From positions 1 through 64,000 of the forward strand of contig NZ_SMZO01000003.1 of assembly GCF_004358675.1 (NCBI RefSeq): a DNA stretch of 64,000 nucleotides. The letters run 5' to 3'. A program made the translations under genes and the position numbers. The notes beneath the pieces were generated by a model. The model saw nothing but the letters and a program-made list of their open reading frames with translations, was not told the DNA's origin and did not search any database. Source of the stretch: Meridianimarinicoccus aquatilis. GTDB taxonomy: Bacteria; Pseudomonadota; Alphaproteobacteria; Rhodobacterales; Rhodobacteraceae. Positions 45,247-56,606 of this stretch are shown here, in pieces; the first letter of the stretch is position 1, and every line of letters starts with the position of its first letter.

Positions 45247-46035
45247 TCAGGCCGCTTTGCGGCGCACGAAGCCCAAGCCCCCAAGGGCGCCAACAAGCAA
45301 CAGACCCGCCGCAGGAACCGGCACAGGCGCGGTGTACGTTACAAGGTTCTGGCTGCCGCTGTTTTCCAAGAAGGTTACACGGTTAGCGGACAGCAAGGTC
45401 CAATCGTCCAACCCGGCGCCGTCCAGTTTGCTCAACCAACCCTGCGCGAGCGCGAATACGCCGGCGGAGTTGTCTTCAAAAGTATTTGTCAGACCAGATT
45501 GGAACCCAAGAAACGTGCTGCCTGGCATGTTCTCAAAGCTGTTTGCCGTGATGTCGAACGCGTCACCGGCGGATGTGCTGATGTCGCCATAACCCAACTT
45601 CCAGATCGCAAGTTGCGTTGCTGCGTGATGCTGCGCGTCCCCGGCGGGATCAAAGGCTGTCCCCAGCAAGGTTGCCATCAATCCACGACGGTCATTTGAG
45701 AAGAGCGAGTTGTTTTCAGTGTAGGTCACGGCGGACCCGGTGCTCGTCGTGATCGACTGAGTGACCTCAACGCAGAAAGCGATGAAATCTTCATAGGCAT
45801 CCGTTGTGCCAGCTTCACGTTTTTTCAGGTGGAATGATCCGGCAGACGTATTGACCACGGACTGAGTGGTTGGGTTTGCAGTGTTGATCTGGCCAGCAAC
45901 CGACTTTGTCTCGGTCCCATCATCGGCAAGTGTCGCACGCTGCTGCAGAACGTCGTACGTTGCGGCATGCCCAGCCAAAGGCACAACACCAAAAGACAAT
46001 GCAATAATGGCTGCGCAGTTTCTAAATTTCTTCAT
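45247..46035 (-). CDS. VPLPA-CTERM sorting-domain protein, secreted
   Basis: The 262-residue protein starts at ATG 46035 (after ggagtgattgaa) with signal peptide MKKFRNCAAIIALSFGVVPL and cleavage near GHA-ATY. The body contains DAYEDFIAFCVEVTQSITTS and AQHHAATQLAIWKLGYGD, which resemble the thioester-domain-like TED/Cys-protein adhesin pattern (CVEV and Q-x-A-IW). The C-terminal tag VPVPAAGLLLVGALGGLGFV plus RRKAA makes it the fourth such tail in the window. The link to Gram-positive thioester adhesins is tentative. Confidence 0.83.
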   Translation of the reverse strand: MKKFRNCAAIIALSFGVVPLAGHAATYDVLQQRATLADDGTETKSVAGQINTANPTTQSVVNTSAGSFHLKKREAGTTDAYEDFIAFCVEVTQSITTSTGSAVTYTENNSLFSNDRRGLMATLLGTAFDPAGDAQHHAATQLAIWKLGYGDISTSAGDAFDITANSFENMPGSTFLGFQSGLTNTFEDNSAGVFALAQGWLSKLDGAGLDDWTLLSANRVTFLENSGSQNLVTYTAPVPVPAAGLLLVGALGGLGFVRRKAA

Positions 46036-46227
46036 TTCAATCACTCCATTTCACGACGGCGCGTGCGCCCAAAAGTTACCGACGGGCTGAGTGACATTGA
46101 GTTGGAAGTGTCAGAGCCCTCGGTTGACCTCTGGGTAGCACTCATCGCGAAAACAGTGCTATTCTTTTAAAATTAGAGGGTTAACCGGTAAATTGGTTAA
46201 CGAATCTTGTAGATCCGGGTTTGACCT

Positions 46228-47160
46228 TTAGACCGGGCTGTTGATCATCGGCTCTTTGCGAGCAGCCCGAAGCGTATCAGCCGATTGCCGCACCACATCC
46301 GAAATTTGCATCAACTGATCGGCCAAAGGGCTGCTTTTGCGCCAGATCATTCCGATGGTTCGGCGTGGTTGCGGCGCGCTGAACCGCGCGATCGACACCG
46401 CAGCGGACCGGGTCTCAACTGGCACAGCCATTTCCGGAATAAGGGTGACTCCAATCCCCGCCCCAACCATTTGCACCAACGTGGACAAGGAACTTCCATC
46501 CAAAAGTTCACGCGGCGGCGCTGCGTGCACCTTGCAAAACGACAAGGCCTGGTCGCGGAAACAATGCCCTTCTTCAAGCAGCAGAAGGCGCATCTCCCGC
46601 AGGGTCTCGGCACTGGGCACAGGCTTGTTGGCGTCGCTGTCCGGGCGGACAAGCACAAAGTCCTCTGCGAACAGTGCAACCTCTTCAAAGGAAGGCTCTG
46701 ACACGGGCAATGCCACTATGGCGGTGTCCAACCGGCCCTCGGTTAACTCGTGAATGAGTTTAGGTGTCACAGTTTCACGTACGCGAATATCCAGACCGTC
46801 ATAGAGTCGAGACAGATTGCCGATAAATGTCGGCAGCAGATACGGCGCGATGGTTGGAATCACCCCAATTCGAAGCCGCCCGACAAGCCGGTCGCAACTC
46901 GCGCGGGCCAAATCGCCAAGTTCATCCACGGATCGCAGAATATCTTGAACACGTTCTGCGAATTCTTCACCGAACCCGGTAAGCCGAACCTGCCGCGCTG
47001 TGCGTTCGAACAAGGCTGTGCCAAGTGTTTCTTCAAGTTCCTTGATCTGCATCGAGAGTGCAGGCTGGGAGATCGCACAGGCATCAGCCGCCCGCCCAAA
47101 ATGACCATGGCGTGCCAATGCTTCGAAATAACGCAAATGTTTGAGCGTGAGATTCTTCAT
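46228..47160 (-). CDS. oxyR: Hydrogen-peroxide sensor regulator OxyR (LysR family)
   Basis: The 310-residue regulator has the N-terminal LysR helix-turn-helix (LRYFEALARHGHFGRAADAC, SQPALSMQIKELEETLG). The redox pair in EEGHCFRDQALSFCKV has two Cys nine residues apart, matching Cys199 and Cys208 of E. coli OxyR. It should sense peroxide by disulfide formation and activate katG. It is divergent from katG with about 200 bp between. Confidence 0.94.
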   Translation of the reverse strand: MKNLTLKHLRYFEALARHGHFGRAADACAISQPALSMQIKELEETLGTALFERTARQVRLTGFGEEFAERVQDILRSVDELGDLARASCDRLVGRLRIGVIPTIAPYLLPTFIGNLSRLYDGLDIRVRETVTPKLIHELTEGRLDTAIVALPVSEPSFEEVALFAEDFVLVRPDSDANKPVPSAETLREMRLLLLEEGHCFRDQALSFCKVHAAPPRELLDGSSLSTLVQMVGAGIGVTLIPEMAVPVETRSAAVSIARFSAPQPRRTIGMIWRKSSPLADQLMQISDVVRQSADTLRAARKEPMINSPV

Positions 47161-47176
47161 CAGAAATTCTTATCCA

Positions 47177-49536
<2,360 letters not shown>

Positions 49537-49600
49537 TTTGATAGGAACGAAAGCCTATGGCGGCGGCTCGAAAGGGTCGCCGCCTGTCTTTGGTCGGTAC

Positions 49601-50902
49601 TCAGTCCAGGTTACCCAAGACGTCGATTAATGTATCGGCCAACAGATCTGCGTCAGCCTTGGAAAACACCAAAGGCGGCCGGATCTTCAGCACATTTCCT
49701 GATGTACCACTCGCCGAGATCAGAACCCGCCGGTCACGCATGGCGTTCACAATTGCAACGGCGCGCGCCGGATCAGCGGTTTTTTCCCGCCGATCTTTCA
49801 CAATCTCCAGTCCGATGAACAGACCGGCCCCCCGCACATCGCCGATAACCGTGTGCCGACTCATTATCTCGGACAGGCGGTTTTTCAGATACAGCCCGGT
49901 GTCACGGGCGTTATCCATCAGCCCTTCGTCCTCAAGAACATCCAGCACAGCCCCCGCCGCAGCCATCGCGACAGGGTTACCCCCAAAGGTATTGAAATAG
50001 CGCACATTCTGACCGAACGTGTCGATAAGATCCGCCCGCGCGGCCAATCCAGCCACCGGGTAGCCGTTGCCCATCGGCTTTCCCATCGTCACAATATCAG
50101 GCACCACATGGTGACGCTGGAAGCCCCACATCGCATCGCCGGTGCGCCCGAACCCGGCTTGCACCTCGTCAGCCACGTACAAAGCTCCGGCCTCGCGCGC
50201 GGCCAGCACTGCTGGCGCTATTAAACCGGCCGGTCCATCCAAGATGCCGTCACTGGAAAAGACACTGTCACAAATGAACACAGCCGGCGTCACACCGCAG
50301 TGTTTCATATCCTCAAAGGCGGCGCTGACATCGGCGGCGAAGCGCATGGCAGGATCGCCGGCACTGCGATAGGCGCAGGGGGCGGGCACGGTTCTGACAT
50401 GCGGCGGCACCCCACCCGGAAGACAAAGCGACGGCGAAAACGCTGCAACCGCCTCAGTGACCCCATGATAGGCGGTTTGCGTGACCACAACCCCGGTCCC
50501 TCCGGTTGCCATTTTGGCGATACGAAGCGCAAGGTCGTTGGCTTCAGACCCGGTACAGGTGAACATCATGCGGTCAATCGCCCCCGGCAGCGTGCCCAGC
50601 ACTCGTTCGGCATAGTCCAATGGGGCCGTGTGCAAGTACCGCGTATGCGTTGCCAATGTGCCTGCCTGCGCTGCGATTGCAGACACAACGCGGGGATGAC
50701 TGTGCCCGACACAGGCCACATTGTTATAGGCGTCGAGATAGGCGTTTTCCTGCGGATCGAACAACCAAACCCCAGCACCACGCACCAGATGAAGGGGGCG
50801 TTCGTAAAAAAGCCGGTAGGCCGGGCCCAGAAGGGCCGCGCGGCGTGCGATCATCGTCTGCTCGTCACGCAGGCCCATTGCGGTTTCATCGAGCAGTGCC
50901 AT
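49601..50902 (-). CDS. Class III aminotransferase (AGXT2/omega-type)
   Basis: The 433-residue PLP enzyme shows AYNNVACVGHSHPRVVSAI, TCTGSEANDLALRIAKMATG, YVADEVQAGFGRTGDAMWGF and the PLP Lys in IVTMGKPMGNGYPVAGLA (about residue 277). Relatives are alanine-glyoxylate 2, ornithine and beta-alanine or 4-aminobutyrate transaminases. Substrate cannot be named from the sequence alone. A TetR regulator gene lies 89 bp upstream on the same strand, suggesting control of this enzyme by an amino compound. Confidence 0.9.
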   Translation of the reverse strand: MALLDETAMGLRDEQTMIARRAALLGPAYRLFYERPLHLVRGAGVWLFDPQENAYLDAYNNVACVGHSHPRVVSAIAAQAGTLATHTRYLHTAPLDYAERVLGTLPGAIDRMMFTCTGSEANDLALRIAKMATGGTGVVVTQTAYHGVTEAVAAFSPSLCLPGGVPPHVRTVPAPCAYRSAGDPAMRFAADVSAAFEDMKHCGVTPAVFICDSVFSSDGILDGPAGLIAPAVLAAREAGALYVADEVQAGFGRTGDAMWGFQRHHVVPDIVTMGKPMGNGYPVAGLAARADLIDTFGQNVRYFNTFGGNPVAMAAAGAVLDVLEDEGLMDNARDTGLYLKNRLSEIMSRHTVIGDVRGAGLFIGLEIVKDRREKTADPARAVAIVNAMRDRRVLISASGTSGNVLKIRPPLVFSKADADLLADTLIDVLGNLD

Positions 50903-50991
50903 GCTGCCGCCCCCTGCCCGTTTCGCACCACATCGGGTAAGGGATACGCCATCAGGGGGACAAGATCAGCGTGTCAAAAAGCGCGGCAACG

Positions 50992-51645
50992 CTAGGACAG
51001 TTCAGATTTCAGAAAGCACAAGAACATCTCAGCAGAACGGTCGGCGTGTTGTTTCAGCCAAGCTTCGTCAATTTGCGCCCCGAATGCCGCGCGCAAAGTG
51101 TGCATGTTCGAGACTGGGAAACAGCACAGCGACACAATAAAAACATAGGCTTCGACAGGTGTCACATCATCCCGGAATGCCCCCTGATCCACGCCCCTTT
51201 GCAGAATTTCCCCGAGCCGCGTCACTAAAATCGAAGCGCCGCCGATATCGTCGCCCATTTGAAGGATCGTTTCCGCGCCTAGCAGATTTTCAGCACTTAG
51301 CATTCGCATGAACCAAGGGTTCTGGCGAAAGTGATCCATCAAGAACACGACTAGCGCCCGCAGCGCCGCATGTGGGTCATCAAGATCGGCGTCAAAAGCG
51401 GCCTCTTGATGGCGGTTGCGCAAAATCGCTTCCCGCAACGCAGCAGCATACACCGCATCCCTTCCGCCAAAGTAGTCGTAGATCATCGGCTTGCTAACAC
51501 CGGCGCGCGACGCGATGCGGTCAACGCGGGCACCGCCATGGCCCATTTCGCTGAACTCGTCCAAAGCCGCCTGAAGAATTGCCGCGCGCGTTGACGCCGC
51601 ATCACGCTTCTTGCGTACGTTGGGCATTGAGCCTTCGGCAGCCAT
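50992..51645 (-). CDS. TetR-family transcriptional regulator
   Basis: The 217-residue repressor has an N-terminal helix-turn-helix (AAILQAALDEFSEMGHGGAR, GVSKPMIYDYFGGRDAVYAA) and a C-terminal helical ligand domain. It likely represses the aminotransferase gene that follows. The start ATG comes 7 bp after ggaggg. Ligand unknown. No clear operator palindrome was seen in 51650-51860. Confidence 0.9.
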   Translation of the reverse strand: MAAEGSMPNVRKKRDAASTRAAILQAALDEFSEMGHGGARVDRIASRAGVSKPMIYDYFGGRDAVYAAALREAILRNRHQEAAFDADLDDPHAALRALVVFLMDHFRQNPWFMRMLSAENLLGAETILQMGDDIGGASILVTRLGEILQRGVDQGAFRDDVTPVEAYVFIVSLCCFPVSNMHTLRAAFGAQIDEAWLKQHADRSAEMFLCFLKSELS

Positions 51646-51860
51646 TGTTTCCCTCCTTCAGCATAGGAGAGTTTAGGTAGGGCTTCCGCAACGTCGTGCC
51701 AGCGTGCAAAGCGCGAAAACACGCTGAAAATGCGCTTCTTTTATCGGATGTGTGCAGAACCAACTACACAGAGTTAAGAACACTCTGAATGCGCCGGAAC
51801 ACGCCTCTGCCGACAAATCGCGATCAAGACCGCATAGGGTATTTGTTGGCCGTGCCGCGC

Positions 51861-53693
51861 CTAGCGCTCGGTCAGCTTCAACTCGATCCGGCGGTTTCTC
51901 GCACGCGCCTGTGCTGTACTGCGCGGATCAACGGGTTGGAATTCAGCAAAGCCTGTTGCCGCCAGCCTGTTTGCCGGGAACCCATAATTGTCGATCATGA
52001 AGCGCACGACCGACAAAGCCCGCGCCTGGCTCAGTTCCCAATTGTCGGCGAACGGGCCACTTCCAGACACAGGCACATCGTCGGTGTGGCCATCAACGCG
52101 AATGACCCAATCAATGCCCGCTGGAATGCTTGCGGCGACTTGCTGCAACGTTTGTGCGACCTTGGCCACCTCTGCGCGCCCTTCCAGCGACAGATCCGCC
52201 GCGCCAGAGGCGAACAGAACCTCGGACGAAAACACAAAGCGGTCACCAACAATCTGTACGCCCTGCTGCTCCCCCAGAATCTCGCGCAATCGGCCGAAGA
52301 ATTCGGAGCGGTAGTTTTCAAGGCGCTGTGCTTCGTCCTCAAGCCGCTTGCGTTCAGCCTCTTCCAACTCAGCCCGGCGACGTTCTTCTTGGGCGACGCG
52401 CGCGAGAGCCGTGTTCAGCCGCGCGCCCATCAACTCGATTTGCACGTTTGACGCCGCGTCCCGTGCATCCGCAGTATCCAGCAGAGATTGCAATTCCCCA
52501 AGCTGTCCGCGCAGGGCCGCGAGTTGCGCATTCAAGGCCGCGAGCCGCCGTTTGTCGTCGGCACTGGATTCTGACAGATTTGACAACTCGGTCTGCGCGC
52601 TGGCCAACAGCTGGGCCTGACGTTCCGCATCCGTTATTGTTGCCGCCAGATCGCTTTCAGCAATCTCACGGGCGGCCAATGCATCGGCAAGACGCTCGCG
52701 CAAGTCTTGCGCGGTTGCCCCTTCGTCTTCCAGTCGTGCGCGGGCCGTTTCAAGTTCAGCCCGAGCCGCATCTAGCGCTGTCTCTGACTGATCGCCTTCC
52801 AACAGAGCGGCCATCAAACGTTCATCCAAATCGGCTTGGGCTGAACGAGCAGCAGCCAGCAACGTCAATGTGTCCTCTGCCTGCTTGCGCTGCTCCTCCA
52901 ACGCCAGCGACATTGCCGTCAGTTCCGCATCAGCGTTTTCAAGTCGGGCCCGCAACAGGCGCGCCGCCTCTGCATCTGCAAGACGCGCTGCTTGTGCCTC
53001 TGTCAAAGCTTGCGACGCGTCATCCAATTGTCCTTGCAACGTCCCGATCTGATCGGTCTGCGCATCTTGCTGGTTGCGCAAATCGGCAACCATCGCTTGC
53101 AGCGCTTCGCGGCGGGCCGCAGCCAACCGGGCTGCCTCCTCGCCTGCGTCAATCTCGGTGCGCGCCTGTGCTAAAGCCGTTTCCAAGGCGTCGCGCCGAT
53201 CTGTCAAATCCGACACATCCTCGGACAGGTCGGTGACATTCTGCTGCAGATCTGCCACCTGCCCTCGCGCGGCTTCGCGGTCAGCCAGCAACGCCGCCAC
53301 CTGTGCTTCGAACGCCGTGATCTGGCCCCGTGCAGCGCCCAGCTCTGCGTTGCGCTGTTCCATCTCTGCCGTCAGTGTGTCGATCAGGCGGTTCTGAAAC
53401 GCCTCATTGTTCTCGGCCCGCGACAGGGCCGCTCCCAGATCATCGACGTCACCTTCCAACTCAAAGTTGCGCTGTTGTTCTGCGCCCAAAGCCGTCGCAA
53501 GGGTGTCAATTTCAAGTGTGAGTCGATCCAACTCCGTTTCTTGGCCAGAGATCGTTTCCGTCTGGATCGACTGCACGACCATGAAGATCGTCAGCACGAA
53601 GATCAGCACCAGCAACAGGGCCGTCATCGCATCGACAAAGCCCGGCCAGATTGAGGCCTGAAACCGCTGCCCGCTGCGCCGGTTTAGCGCCAT
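51861..53693 (-). CDS. MotB/OmpA-like protein with a long coiled coil
   Basis: This 610-residue protein has one membrane span near 20-44 (GFVDAMTALLLVLIFVLTIF) with a MotB-type Asp (residue 21). About 400 residues of Ala/Glu/Leu-rich coiled coil follow, then a C-terminal OmpA-type peptidoglycan-binding domain (IRVDGHTDDVPVSGSGPFAD, ALSVVRFMIDNYG). With the adjacent ExbB/MotA-like gene it should form a proton-channel-driven machine anchored to the wall. The coiled coil is far longer than in flagellar MotB (about 310 residues). It is also similar in plan to ZorB of Zorya defence systems, but without the other Zorya genes. Confidence 0.85.
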   Translation of the reverse strand: MALNRRSGQRFQASIWPGFVDAMTALLLVLIFVLTIFMVVQSIQTETISGQETELDRLTLEIDTLATALGAEQQRNFELEGDVDDLGAALSRAENNEAFQNRLIDTLTAEMEQRNAELGAARGQITAFEAQVAALLADREAARGQVADLQQNVTDLSEDVSDLTDRRDALETALAQARTEIDAGEEAARLAAARREALQAMVADLRNQQDAQTDQIGTLQGQLDDASQALTEAQAARLADAEAARLLRARLENADAELTAMSLALEEQRKQAEDTLTLLAAARSAQADLDERLMAALLEGDQSETALDAARAELETARARLEDEGATAQDLRERLADALAAREIAESDLAATITDAERQAQLLASAQTELSNLSESSADDKRRLAALNAQLAALRGQLGELQSLLDTADARDAASNVQIELMGARLNTALARVAQEERRRAELEEAERKRLEDEAQRLENYRSEFFGRLREILGEQQGVQIVGDRFVFSSEVLFASGAADLSLEGRAEVAKVAQTLQQVAASIPAGIDWVIRVDGHTDDVPVSGSGPFADNWELSQARALSVVRFMIDNYGFPANRLAATGFAEFQPVDPRSTAQARARNRRIELKLTER

Positions 53694-53695
53694 GC

Positions 53696-54922
53696 CTAGC
53701 GTCCCTGACCTTGGCCGCCGGACGGATCTGCGGCGATTTCGATCACGCGGGTCAACCGGGCAAGATCGCGGCGCAATTCCATCGTGCTTTCCTGACGGCC
53801 TGCGGTCAACTCCTCAAGCACACGCAAAAGCTGCACGTCAATACTGCGAAGGCGCGACCGGGTTTCAGCCTCCAGCGCGTCTGCTTCGGACACGGGCCGT
53901 GTCGTAATGGCGTTTATCGCTGCGATCAGGTTCTCCTGCCCCTCAGCGATCCGGCCCAGCGTTGCATTGATGCTGGCTTCTTCGGTCACTTTTTGCGCCA
54001 ACCGTTCAACAGAGGCGGCAAGTAGACCAAGATTCTCATCGACCGCCGACCGGCTTTGGTCGCTTTCGATGAAGGTCGTGTTGAGGGCGTCGAATTGTTC
54101 GGTCATCTGATCCATCAGGGTCGCGAACATGGAACTTTCAGCGCTCATATCCGTATCGCCGGAACTGAACCCGACGCGGGTGATGGACGACAGCCATTCT
54201 TCCAATTCGCGGTAAAATCTGTTTTGGCCATGGCCGGCGAAAAGTTCCAGCAATCCCACCACAAGCGACCCGGCAAGCCCTAGCAGAGACGAGGCAAAGG
54301 CTGTCCCCATGCCGCCAAGTTGCTTTTCAAGCCCACCGATCAGCCGCCCAAAAATCGCGGTCGAACTTTCGCCATCTTGCGGCGCCAGCGAACGGATTGT
54401 GTCCACGACTGCCGGAATTGTAGTCGCCAAGCCATAAAAAGTGCCCAGCAGACCAAGGAAAATGAGAAGGCTGGTGATGTAGCGGGTGATATCACGCGCT
54501 TCGTCGAGCCGCGTCGCGACACTGTCGAGGATCGACCGGGACGACGACGCACCGATCTGCATCCGCGCGCCGCGCGACCTCAGCAGGGCGGCCAGTGGGG
54601 CCAGCAATCTTGGCGGGCGCTTGATGTCAAAACCGGGGCGGTCGCGGGCGAAGTCTTCGATCCAAGTCACGGCCGATATGAGCTGAAGCACCTGCAAAAA
54701 ACACGCCAGCACGCCAACCACGAACACAACGCAAATTGTCCCATTAAGCCAAGGACTTGACGCAAAAACCGGGGCAATCCGGGGAAAGGCGAGATAGGCA
54801 CCCGCGCTGAAGGCACCGATCACGATCAGCATCAAGACAATTTGGCGTATCGGGTGCGAGAATTGCGCACGTACCTCGCGGCTCCGCTGCGGCGTCTGCC
54901 GCCCTACGCCTTGCAATGCCAT
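53696..54922 (-). CDS. ExbB/MotA-like proton-channel subunit
   Basis: The 408-residue protein from ATG 54922 (after gaaaggcacgcga) has four predicted spans: about 27-46, 60-83, 148-170 and 206-229. The conserved channel pattern is LLGTFYGLATTIPAVVDTI and MGTAFASSLLGLAGSLVVG, the ExbB/TolQ/MotA core with Thr/Ser proton-path residues. A cytosolic C-terminus of about 170 residues is helical (SVERLAQKVTEEASINATLG). Its stop is 2 bp before the MotB-like start, so the two are coupled. Cargo or partner on the inside is unknown. Confidence 0.86.
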   Translation of the reverse strand: MALQGVGRQTPQRSREVRAQFSHPIRQIVLMLIVIGAFSAGAYLAFPRIAPVFASSPWLNGTICVVFVVGVLACFLQVLQLISAVTWIEDFARDRPGFDIKRPPRLLAPLAALLRSRGARMQIGASSSRSILDSVATRLDEARDITRYITSLLIFLGLLGTFYGLATTIPAVVDTIRSLAPQDGESSTAIFGRLIGGLEKQLGGMGTAFASSLLGLAGSLVVGLLELFAGHGQNRFYRELEEWLSSITRVGFSSGDTDMSAESSMFATLMDQMTEQFDALNTTFIESDQSRSAVDENLGLLAASVERLAQKVTEEASINATLGRIAEGQENLIAAINAITTRPVSEADALEAETRSRLRSIDVQLLRVLEELTAGRQESTMELRRDLARLTRVIEIAADPSGGQGQGR

Positions 54923-54994
54923 TCGCGTGCCTTTCTCGTGACTTTTTCGGAGCATAGGGTGTACTGCGCCGTGTTCCAACAAACTTTGCCCTGT

Positions 54995-55537
54995 TCAGAC
55001 CAGTTCAGCAACACGCGTGGCCAACCAGTCAAGATCGGCATCGGCGAGCCCCAATTCACGCAGGTGGCTGGCCGTATTGAACAGGTACTCGCAATTCGGG
55101 CCCCGCCCGCCGATCGCTGTTGCGATTATCCGGGCTTGTTCTTCCAAGTCGAGGCCACCGCAATACTGCACATGATCCGGATCGACCACGTATGTGACCG
55201 CCTTCACGCGCCGACCGTCTGACAATTCAAGCGGGAGCATTTTTTCCAGATAGGCGGATGACACCAACTCCCGTTCGCGCAGCGCATCCAAGGTGGACTC
55301 TGCCTCGGCCTCGGCAACGCCGAAGGCAACACCCGAACACCGCGTCCCCGGATGGGGGTCAAGCGCCAGAACAAGGCCCGGGTCTTCGACTGTCCCGCGA
55401 TGGTGAATGGACCTCATGCAGAAGGAACGGGCATAGCCGGGAAGCTCGCCAATAACGCGATCCACATAGGGAAACCCCGGGTTCCAGATCAACGATCCGT
55501 ATCCGAATATCCAAAGCGCAGGGTCGTTCTGTGCCAT
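54995..55537 (-). CDS. chaC: Glutathione-specific gamma-glutamylcyclotransferase, ChaC family
   Basis: ChaC degrades glutathione to 5-oxoproline and Cys-Gly in the cytosol. The 180 residues have the signature WIFGYGSLIWNPGF, GYARSFCMRSIHHRGTVEDP and the catalytic Glu in the LDALREREL stretch. AIGGRGPNCEYLFNTASHLR is the typical C-terminal motif. It lies between the ExbB-like gene and the divergent DUF2125 gene. A second gamma-glutamylcyclotransferase-like gene is at 60535. Confidence 0.92.
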   Translation of the reverse strand: MAQNDPALWIFGYGSLIWNPGFPYVDRVIGELPGYARSFCMRSIHHRGTVEDPGLVLALDPHPGTRCSGVAFGVAEAEAESTLDALRERELVSSAYLEKMLPLELSDGRRVKAVTYVVDPDHVQYCGGLDLEEQARIIATAIGGRGPNCEYLFNTASHLRELGLADADLDWLATRVAELV

Positions 55538-55598
55538 CTATCTGGTCCTTTTTCTGCGGTCCCTGTAAACACGGGCAGAAGCTGACAGAAAAGGCCCT

Positions 55599-56606
55599 AT
55601 GATGCGAATAATTCTGGCCGTGATCCTTTTGGCAGCCGCGGCATGGTCTGGGTACTGGTTCATCGGGTCAAACGCAGTTGAACGCGGCCTGCGCGACTGG
55701 TTTGCGACGCGCGCAGCCGAAGGGTGGGTCGTGAGCAACACCGATATCCATACCGTCGGCTTCCCCAACCGGTTTGACACGACGATCAGTGATGTCGAAC
55801 TGGCCGATCCAGCGACAGGGTGGGCGTGGTCCGCACCATTTTTTCAAACGCTCGCGCTCAGCTACAAGCCAGGTCACGTTATTGCTGTATGGCCGGACAC
55901 GCAGACGGTCGCCACGCCGCTTCAAAAAATTGACGTTCAGAGTGAAACAATGCGCGGCTCAGTAGTGCTTGCGGACTTGAACGACCTGACGTTGGAACGC
56001 ACCACAATCGAATTTTCGGATGTCCGTCTGTCGTCTTCTGCTGGCTGGACGTCGGCGTTGGCTGGCGGCCAACTGGCGCTGCGCCGCACGCCCGCTGCTG
56101 TGAACAGCTATGATGCGGCATTCGACGCGCAGGATTTAACGCTTCCCGACGAAGCGACCGGCCTATTCTCGCGCAGCGCGTTGATCGGCGATACCGTGCA
56201 GAGGCTGGAACTGGACGCGACAGTGGTCTTTGATGCGCCATGGGATCGGCGTGCAATTGAACAACAGCGCCCACAACCTCGCCGGATTGAACTCCGGCTT
56301 GCGCGCGCGCGTTGGGGCGAATTGGACCTGAAAATCGCTGGAACGCTTGACGTAGACCTTGCCGGCTTGCCCACTGGCGAGTTGACCGTGAAGGCCACAA
56401 ACTGGCGCGAGATGCTGACCCTTGCACAGGCTGCCGGGATGATTCCGGAACAGCTTGGTCCTTTGGTCGAAGGCGGGTTTGCACAAATGGCCAAGCTCAG
56501 CGGCAACCCAAACACGCTGGATGTGCCGCTTCGGTTTGACGGTGGGCGGATCAGCCTTGGCGGGGTTCTTCCGCTGGGCGCGGCGCCCCGTCTGATCCTG
56601 CGGTAA
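55599..56606 (+). CDS. DUF2125 domain protein (membrane-attached)
   Basis: The 335 residues have an N-terminal membrane helix (IILAVILLAAAAWSGYWFIG, about residues 4-22) and a large beta-rich DUF2125 domain with FPNRFDTTISDVELAD, WSAPFFQTLALSYKPGHVIA and a C-terminal [19 protein letters not shown]2125 is found mainly in alphaproteobacteria and its role is unknown; the layout suggests a periplasmic, AsmA-like lipid- or envelope-related protein. Its 3' end overlaps the convergent dehydrogenase gene by 56 bp. Confidence 0.88.
   Translation: MMRIILAVILLAAAAWSGYWFIGSNAVERGLRDWFATRAAEGWVVSNTDIHTVGFPNRFDTTISDVELADPATGWAWSAPFFQTLALSYKPGHVIAVWPDTQTVATPLQKIDVQSETMRGSVVLADLNDLTLERTTIEFSDVRLSSSAGWTSALAGGQLALRRTPAAVNSYDAAFDAQDLTLPDEATGLFSRSALIGDTVQRLELDATVVFDAPWDRRAIEQQRPQPRRIELRLARARWGELDLKIAGTLDVDLAGLPTGELTVKATNWREMLTLAQAAGMIPEQLGPLVEGGFAQMAKLSGNPNTLDVPLRFDGGRISLGGVLPLGAAPRLILR

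Noticed and set aside
51861-54922. Zorya anti-phage system
   Set aside because: The ZorA/ZorB-like layout is present, but no ZorC, ZorD or ZorE genes are adjacent; the neighbours are chaC, DUF2125 and a TetR pair.
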